A DNA stretch of 5,247 nt. It comes from Betaproteobacteria bacterium (GTDB lineage Bacteria > Pseudomonadota > Gammaproteobacteria > Burkholderiales > Rhodocyclaceae). This document shows, piece by piece, positions 1 through 5,247 of the stretch (position 1 is the first letter of the stretch; each line of letters starts with the position of its first letter). The stretch lies in NCBI GenBank assembly GCA_016880375.1, contig JAEHDO010000419.1, forward strand, positions 1 through 5,247, in the 5' to 3' direction. The notes beneath the pieces were generated by a model. That model had not been told where the DNA came from, ran no database searches, and was given only the letters and a program-made list of their open reading frames with translations. Position numbers and translations under genes: made by a program.

Positions 1-1067
1 ACCTCGGCGCCGAAGCCCTGGGCGCGGCTCTTGCAGTACATGTCGGCGAGGTCGCCGTACTGCGGCGCGCGCCAGCCGTAGCGCACGCCGTCGAAGCGCG
101 ACAGGTTGCTGGAGGCCTCGGCCGGCGCGATGACGTAGTAGGCCGGCACCGACAGCTTCATGTTGGGCAGCGAGACGTCGACGGTGACGGCGCCGAGCTT
201 GCGGTATTCGGCGATGGCCGCCTCGACCGCCTGCGCCACGTCGGCCGACAGGCCCTCGGCGAAGAATTCCTTGGGCAGGCCGATCTTCAGGCCGGCGAGC
301 GGTTTGTCCAGGTCGCGTGTGTAGTCCTCGGCCGGTCGCTCCAGGCTGGTGGAATCGCGCGCGTCGAAGCCGGCCATGGCGTTGAGCAGGAGGGCGCAGT
401 CCTCGGCGCACTTCGCCATCGGTCCGGCCTGGTCGAGCGAGGAGGCGAAGGCGATCATGCCGTAGCGCGACACCGTGCCGTAGGTCGGCTTCAGTCCGGT
501 CAGGCCGCAGAGGGCCGCCGGCTGGCGGATCGAGCCGCCGGTGTCGGTGCCGGTGGCGGCGGAAGTCAGCCTGGCGGAAACGGCGGCGGCCGAGCCGCCC
601 GAAGAGCCGCCGGGCACGGCGGCCAGGTCCCAGGGGTTCTTCACCGGGCCGTAGAAGGAGGTTTCGTTGGACGAGCCCATGGCGAACTCGTCCATGTTGG
701 TCTTGCCCAGGGTGACCGTGCCGGCGGCCTTGAAGCGCTCGATCACCGTGGCGTCGTAGGGGCTGACGAAATTCGACAGCATCTTCGAGCCGCAGGTGGT
801 GAGCCAGCCCTCGGCGCAGAAAATGTCCTTGTGCGCCAGCGGGATGCCTGTCAGCGGGCCGGCGCTGTTACCCCCATTCGCAGCGGCGAGGCGGGCGTCG
901 GCGGCGCGCGCCATGGCCAGGCTTTTGTCGCGGTCGACCGTGATGAAGGCGTTGAGCTTCGGGTTGAGCGCCTCGATGCGGTCGAGGAACAGCGTGGCCA
1001 GCTCGACGCTGGAGATTTTCTTCCCCGCCAGGGCGGCGGAAAGCTCTTTCAGGCTGGCGTTGATCAT
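1..1067 (-). CDS. gatA: Aspartyl/glutamyl-tRNA amidotransferase subunit A (GatA), partial: N-terminal 355 residues
   Basis: This is the amidase subunit of GatCAB. It releases ammonia from glutamine (or asparagine) and passes it to GatB, which amidates Asp-tRNA(Asn) and/or Glu-tRNA(Gln) in the cytoplasm. Reading the minus strand from ATG at 1067 gives an uninterrupted frame to the left edge, beginning [10 protein letters not shown]. The amidase-signature Ser-cisSer-Lys triad is intact: Lys80 in PLAHKDIF, Ser155 in the [12 protein letters not shown] loop, and nucleophile Ser179 in [12 protein letters not shown]. Other family landmarks are [15 protein letters not shown] (121-135) and [13 protein letters not shown] (191-203). 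The family is usually about 485 residues, so roughly 130 C-terminal residues lie outside the window. The start is 13 bp after the gatC stop, which fits translational coupling; no clear Shine-Dalgarno sequence is visible. gatB usually follows gatA but cannot be seen here. Identity is certain from the motifs; which tRNA is the physiological substrate cannot be told from this sequence. Confidence 0.97.
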   Translation of the reverse strand, partial: MINASLKELSAALAGKKISSVELATLFLDRIEALNPKLNAFITVDRDKSLAMARAADARLAAANGGNSAGPLTGIPLAHKDIFCAEGWLTTCGSKMLSNFVSPYDATVIERFKAAGTVTLGKTNMDEFAMGSSNETSFYGPVKNPWDLAAVPGGSSGGSAAAVSARLTSAATGTDTGGSIRQPAALCGLTGLKPTYGTVSRYGMIAFASSLDQAGPMAKCAEDCALLLNAMAGFDARDSTSLERPAEDYTRDLDKPLAGLKIGLPKEFFAEGLSADVAQAVEAAIAEYRKLGAVTVDVSLPNMKLSVPAYYVIAPAEASSNLSRFDGVRYGWRAPQYGDLADMYCKSRAQGFGAE

Positions 1068-1080
1068 TGGGGAAGGCGGC

Positions 1081-1368
1081 CTACTCGATGACTTTCGGCA
1101 CCAGATACAGGCCGGCCTCGACTTCCGGGGCGATTTTCTGGAAATCCGCGTGACGGTCGCCTTCGGCGACGCGATCCTCGCGCAGGCGCTGGGCGACGTC
1201 CTGGGCATGGGCCATCGGCTCGACGCCGGCGGTGTTCGCCGCCTGCATTTCCTCGATCAGCGTGAAGATGCCGTTGAGCTGGCCGCGCGTCCGTTCGGCC
1301 TCGCCGGGGGCGAGCTCGATGCGGGCGAGTTCGGCGATGCGCTGCACCTGGTCGAGGCTGAGGGACAT
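1081..1368 (-). CDS. gatC: Aspartyl/glutamyl-tRNA amidotransferase subunit C (GatC)
   Basis: This is the small GatC subunit, which wraps around the GatA-GatB interface and stabilises the amidotransferase. The frame from ATG at 1368 gives 95 residues, the normal family length. It starts [19 protein letters not shown], with the typical N-terminal helix pattern (V-xx-IA-xLARIEL), and ends with the conserved LYLVPKVIE tail. The middle has [18 protein letters not shown], matching the family's linker that contains V-x-PM-x-H. An in-frame extension upstream to 1746 exists, but it would run antisense through mreB and is not GatC-like, so the ATG at 1368 is preferred. No strong Shine-Dalgarno sequence precedes it. 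It is the first gene of a gatCA(B) unit transcribed away from mreB, with the gatA start 13 bp beyond its TAG stop. Confidence 0.96.
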   Translation of the reverse strand: MSLSLDQVQRIAELARIELAPGEAERTRGQLNGIFTLIEEMQAANTAGVEPMAHAQDVAQRLREDRVAEGDRHADFQKIAPEVEAGLYLVPKVIE

Positions 1369-2490
<1,122 letters not shown>

Positions 2491-2492
2491 GG

Positions 2493-2525
2493 GCGTGCAG
2501 CACGGCTCCCTCAGCCGGCTGCCGC
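2493..2525 (+). promoter_or_regulatory. Imperfect hairpin in the mreB-mreC gap (possible attenuator or RNA-processing/stability element)
   Basis: Three nested stems can be paired by eye. GCG (2493-2495) pairs with CGC (2523-2525), GCAGC (2497-2501) with GCTGC (2518-2522), and GGCT (2504-2507) with AGCC (2513-2516). The loop is 5 nt (CCCTC); T2496 is bulged and AC/G forms a small internal loop. That is 12 G-C-dominated pairs starting 3 nt after the mreB stop. Only ATTTG follows, not a U-tract, so a strong intrinsic terminator is unlikely. Partial termination or 3'-end protection of mreB mRNA is possible. Function is inference. Confidence 0.45.
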
Positions 2526-2545
2526 ATTTGCCTTCGTAACAGCCG

Positions 2546-3460
2546 ATGTCGGTCGTCGGTCACCAGCCGCCCCCCTTCTTCAAGCGAGGTCCCGCGCCGC
2601 TGGCGCGGCTCGCCTTCTTCGTCGTCCTTGCGCTGGCGCTGCTGGTGCTCGACCTCAAGTATCGCTACCTGGAGCAGATCCGCCATGGCGTGGCGATCGT
2701 GCTCTTCCCCCTGCAGCGCGCCGCCTACACGCCGGTCGACCTCTACGAACAGCTCGGCGGCTATTTTTCCAGCCTCACCGGCCTGCAGCAGGAGAACGTT
2801 CAGCTCAAGCGCAAGGAGCTGGAGTCGGCCAACTGGCTGCTGCGCCAGCAGCACCTGGAACTGGAGAACCAGCGCCTGCGCGCGCTGCTCGACATGAAGG
2901 CCAGGCAGCCGGTGTCCGGCACCATCGCCGAAATCCTCTACAAGGCGCGCGATCCCTTCTCCCGCCGCGTCGTCGTCGACAAGGGCAGCCAGCACGACGT
3001 CGCCCCCGGCCAGGCGGTGGTGGACGAAGCCGGCGTCCTCGGCCAGGTGACGCGCGTCTACCCCCTGCAGAGCGAGGTCACCCTGGTCACCGACAAGAAC
3101 CAGGCGGTGCCCGTGAAGATCATCCGCAACGGGCTGCGCGCCGTCCTCTTCGGCGCCGGCGCCGGCCAGCTCGAGCTGCGCTTCCTCGCCGCCAATGCCG
3201 ACGTGCAGGCCGGCGATCGGCTCGTCACTTCCGGGCTCGACGGCGTCTATCTGCCCGGCCTGCCGGTGGCGAAGGTGCTGCGGGTCGATCGCGACACCGC
3301 CTATTCCTTCGCCCACATCGTCTGCGAGCCGGCCGCCGGCGTGGAGAAGCACGGACAGGTGCTGATCCTCGGCTCGCGCGAGGCGCTGCCGCCGCAAGTC
3401 GAGGAAGTCGAGGCGCGCGACAAGCCCGCCAGGAGCCGCAAGGCGAGGAGGAAGGAATAA
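2546..3460 (+). CDS. mreC: Rod shape-determining protein MreC
   Basis: MreC is a bitopic inner-membrane protein whose periplasmic part binds and activates PBP2, linking it to MreB and MreD. The product has 304 residues. A short cytoplasmic segment with PPPFFKRGP (8-16), typical of betaproteobacterial MreC, precedes one membrane helix at about 21-38 ([17 protein letters not shown]). A periplasmic coiled coil rich in Leu/Gln/Glu follows at about 75-118, then the two-lobed beta domain at about 122-277. The beta domain includes the conserved [18 protein letters not shown] stretch (227-244). A basic tail ([12 protein letters not shown]) ends the protein. An in-frame TAA at 2537-2539 blocks any longer start, so the ATG at 2546 is the first possible one. 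It has no recognisable Shine-Dalgarno sequence. Its stop overlaps the mreD start (TAATG). Confidence 0.97.
   Translation: MSVVGHQPPPFFKRGPAPLARLAFFVVLALALLVLDLKYRYLEQIRHGVAIVLFPLQRAAYTPVDLYEQLGGYFSSLTGLQQENVQLKRKELESANWLLRQQHLELENQRLRALLDMKARQPVSGTIAEILYKARDPFSRRVVVDKGSQHDVAPGQAVVDEAGVLGQVTRVYPLQSEVTLVTDKNQAVPVKIIRNGLRAVLFGAGAGQLELRFLAANADVQAGDRLVTSGLDGVYLPGLPVAKVLRVDRDTAYSFAHIVCEPAAGVEKHGQVLILGSREALPPQVEEVEARDKPARSRKARRKE
3446..3451 (+). promoter_or_regulatory. Perfect Shine-Dalgarno sequence of mreD, inside the mreC tail
   Basis: AGGAGG sits 8 nt before the mreD ATG at 3460. It coincides exactly with two consecutive AGG arginine codons of mreC. It decides the mreD start and is the strongest ribosome binding site in the window. 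Confidence 0.85.
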
Positions 3461-3987
3461 TGGCCATCCAGCCGACGCACAACTCGCGCCGCATCCTGCT
3501 GCCGGTGCGGCAGTGGTTCATCCTGTTTTCCCTGGCGGCCGCGTTCTTCCTCAACCTCGTTCCGCTCGGCAACCTCGTCGGCGTCCCCGATTGGGTGGCG
3601 CTGGCGCTGGCCTTCTGGAGCGTGCGCGAGCCGCTGCGGGTCGGCATGGGCACGGCCTTCGTCGCCGGCCTGCTGATGGATGTCGCTTCCGGCAGCGTCA
3701 TCGGCCAGCATCCCCTGGCCTACCTGCTGCTGGCATTCGCCGCCGGCGGCCTGTCGCGGCGCATACTCTGGTTCCCGCTCGGCCAGCAGGCGCTGCACAT
3801 CCTGCCGCTGCTGCTGGCGACCCAGGTCGTGATGGTCGTCGCGCGGCTGGTCGGCGGGGCGGAATTTCCCGGCTGGGGCTACTTCCTCGGCAGCTTCACC
3901 GGCGCCCTGCTCTGGTTCCCGCTCACCTTCGTCCTGCTGCTGCCGCAGTACCAGCCGGTCGAGAAGGACGAGAACCGGCCGATCTAG
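3460..3987 (+). CDS. mreD: Rod shape-determining protein MreD
   Basis: MreD is a polytopic inner-membrane protein of the elongasome that works with MreC in controlling PBP2-RodA. The product has 175 residues, close to the usual 160-175. It is highly hydrophobic, with about five to six membrane segments (roughly 18-35, 40-54, 62-78, 84-98, 108-131 and 142-162). The family signature GLLMDVASGSVIGQHPLAY (70-88, with the conserved Asp74) is present, as is the conserved C-terminal ENRPI. The start is fixed by AGGAGG at 3446-3451 and by a one-base overlap with the mreC stop (TAATG), so translation is probably coupled to mreC. mrdA follows after 8 bp. Confidence 0.97.
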   Translation: MAIQPTHNSRRILLPVRQWFILFSLAAAFFLNLVPLGNLVGVPDWVALALAFWSVREPLRVGMGTAFVAGLLMDVASGSVIGQHPLAYLLLAFAAGGLSRRILWFPLGQQALHILPLLLATQVVMVVARLVGGAEFPGWGYFLGSFTGALLWFPLTFVLLLPQYQPVEKDENRPI

Positions 3988-3995
3988 CCAAGTCG

Positions 3996-5247
3996 ATGCA
4001 TCCGGCCGAATTCAAGAACCCCGAACAGGAACTGGTGCGCTTCCAGCGACGCCTGGCGGTGGCGGGCGGCTTCGTCCTGTTCGCCTTTTTCCTGCTGTTC
4101 GCGCGCTTTTTCTGGCTGCAGGTCGTCCAGTACCAGCATTTCCAGACGCGGGCCGAGGACAACCGCATCTCGCTGGTGCCCGTCGTGCCCAACCGCGGCC
4201 TCATCCTCGACCGCAACGGCACCCTGCTGGCGCGCAACTACTCCGCCTATACGCTGGAAATCACGCCAGGCAAGGTGGCCGACCTGGAAGCCGTCATCAA
4301 CGAACTGGCCGGCATCGTCGACATCCAGCCGAAGGACCGCAAGCGCTTTCGCAAGCTGCTCGAGGAAAGCAAGAACTTCGAGTCGCTGCCGATCCGCACC
4401 CGGCTGACCGACGAGGAAGTGGCGCGCTTCATCGCCCGCCGCTTCCGCTTTCCCGGCGTGGAGATCAAGGCGCGGCTGTTCCGCCAGTACCCGCAGGGGG
4501 AGCTCGCTTCGCACGCGCTCGGCTACATCGGCCGGGTGAACGACCGCGACCTCGGCACCATCGAGCGCAACTCGGCCGAGGACAACTACCGCGGCACCGA
4601 GCATTTCGGCAAGACCGGCCTGGAGCAGAAGTACGAATTCGAGCTGCACGGCCAGACCGGCTTCGAGCAGGTCGAAGTCGATGCCGGCGGCCGCGCCGTG
4701 CGCGTGCTGGAACGCACGCCGCCGCTGCCGGGCAACAACCTGGTGCTGACCCTTGACGCCAGGCTGCAGCAGGTGGTGGAAAAGGCCTACGGCAAGCGCC
4801 GCGGCGCGCTGGTGGCCATCGAGCCGTCGACCGGCGGCATCCTCGCCCTGGTGTCGATGCCGGGCTACGACCCCAACCTGTTCGTCGACGGCATCAGCCC
4901 GCAGGACTGGGAGATGCTCAACACCTCGGAGGACAAGCCGATGGTGAACCGCGCGCTGAACGGCGCCTATCCGCCCGGCTCGACCTTCAAGCCCTTCATG
5001 GCGCTGGCCGCGCTGGAAGTCGGCAAGCGCACGCCGCAGCAGACGATCTCCGATCCCGGCTTCTTCAACTTCGGCGGCCACACTTTCCGCGACGACAAGA
5101 AGGGCGGCCACGGCATCGTGGACATGTACAAGTCGATCGTGCATTCCTGCGACACCTACTACTACGTGCTGGCCAACGACATGGGCATCGACGCCATCTC
5201 GAACTTCATGCGCCAGCTCGGCTTCGGCCAGCGCACCGGCATCGACA
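3996..5247 (+). CDS. mrdA: Peptidoglycan D,D-transpeptidase MrdA (penicillin-binding protein 2), partial: N-terminal 417 residues
   Basis: PBP2 is the class B transpeptidase that cross-links new lateral-wall peptidoglycan in the periplasm, in complex with the RodA glycosyltransferase. It is the target of mecillinam-type beta-lactams. The visible part has a short cytoplasmic segment and one membrane anchor at about 22-44 (AVAGGFVLFAFFLLFARFFWLQVV). The pedestal domain begins at PNRGLILDRNGTLLARN (65-81). The link into the catalytic domain contains EHFGKTGLEQKYE (202-214) and LHGQTGFEQVEV. In the transpeptidase domain, YDPNLFVDGIS (291-301) is the PBP2 hallmark. The catalytic S-x-x-K is Ser329-Thr-Phe-Lys332 (PPGSTFKPF), and the second motif is Ser384-Cys-Asp386. 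The KTG motif and roughly the last third (full PBP2 is about 630-660 residues) lie outside the window. The ATG at 3996 is 8 bp after the mreD stop. No good Shine-Dalgarno sequence is visible, suggesting coupling to mreD. It is PBP2, not FtsI, by motifs and context. Confidence 0.98.
   Translation, partial: MHPAEFKNPEQELVRFQRRLAVAGGFVLFAFFLLFARFFWLQVVQYQHFQTRAEDNRISLVPVVPNRGLILDRNGTLLARNYSAYTLEITPGKVADLEAVINELAGIVDIQPKDRKRFRKLLEESKNFESLPIRTRLTDEEVARFIARRFRFPGVEIKARLFRQYPQGELASHALGYIGRVNDRDLGTIERNSAEDNYRGTEHFGKTGLEQKYEFELHGQTGFEQVEVDAGGRAVRVLERTPPLPGNNLVLTLDARLQQVVEKAYGKRRGALVAIEPSTGGILALVSMPGYDPNLFVDGISPQDWEMLNTSEDKPMVNRALNGAYPPGSTFKPFMALAALEVGKRTPQQTISDPGFFNFGGHTFRDDKKGGHGIVDMYKSIVHSCDTYYYVLANDMGIDAISNFMRQLGFGQRTGID

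Noticed and set aside
2526..2530. Intrinsic terminator between mreB and mreC
   Set aside because: The hairpin is real on paper, but the following bases are ATTTG then CCTTCG, not a run of T. A strong Rho-independent terminator cannot be claimed.
3984..5144. Long minus-strand open frame (386 codons) antisense to mrdA
   Set aside because: It is a shadow frame typical of GC-rich coding DNA. Its translation is rich in Val/Ala/Arg/His with no recognisable domain, and the plus strand encodes an unmistakable PBP2.

Overview
The window is an ordinary chromosomal housekeeping region from a GC-rich Gram-negative bacterium. The MreC N-terminus (PPPFFKRGP...LARL), the MreB and PBP2 sequences, and the gatCA/mreBCD head-to-head layout suggest a betaproteobacterium. 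Rhodocyclales or a relative is my best guess, but the order is inference. Codon use is uniformly GC-rich. I see no mobile element, CRISPR array, tRNA or rRNA, and no sign of recent transfer.

Layout: bases 1-1368 carry, on the minus strand, gatC followed by the first 355 codons of gatA. GatA runs off the left edge. These encode two subunits of the GatCAB amidotransferase, which converts mischarged Asp-tRNA(Asn) and/or Glu-tRNA(Gln) to the correct aminoacyl-tRNA. A 78-bp divergent intergenic region (1369-1446) must hold the start signals for both directions. Bases 1447-5247 carry, on the plus strand, mreB, mreC, mreD and the first two thirds of mrdA (PBP2). This is the classical elongasome operon; rodA would be expected next, outside the window.

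How the genes work together: MreB filaments on the inner membrane orient the elongation machine, and MreC and MreD link them to the periplasmic transpeptidase PBP2. PBP2 works with the RodA glycosyltransferase to build the lateral wall. mreC/mreD overlap by one base with a perfect Shine-Dalgarno sequence, and mreD/mrdA are 8 bp apart, so these genes look co-transcribed. mreB is separated from mreC by 55 bp containing a strong imperfect hairpin, and mreC has no visible Shine-Dalgarno sequence. Both could keep MreC/D output below MreB output.

I found no previously undescribed system. The points most worth a second look are the mreB-mreC hairpin, a putative zinc-ligand set (Asp/Asp/His/Cys) beside the PBP2 active site, and the compact divergent promoter region with a possible short upstream reading frame overlapping the mreB start.
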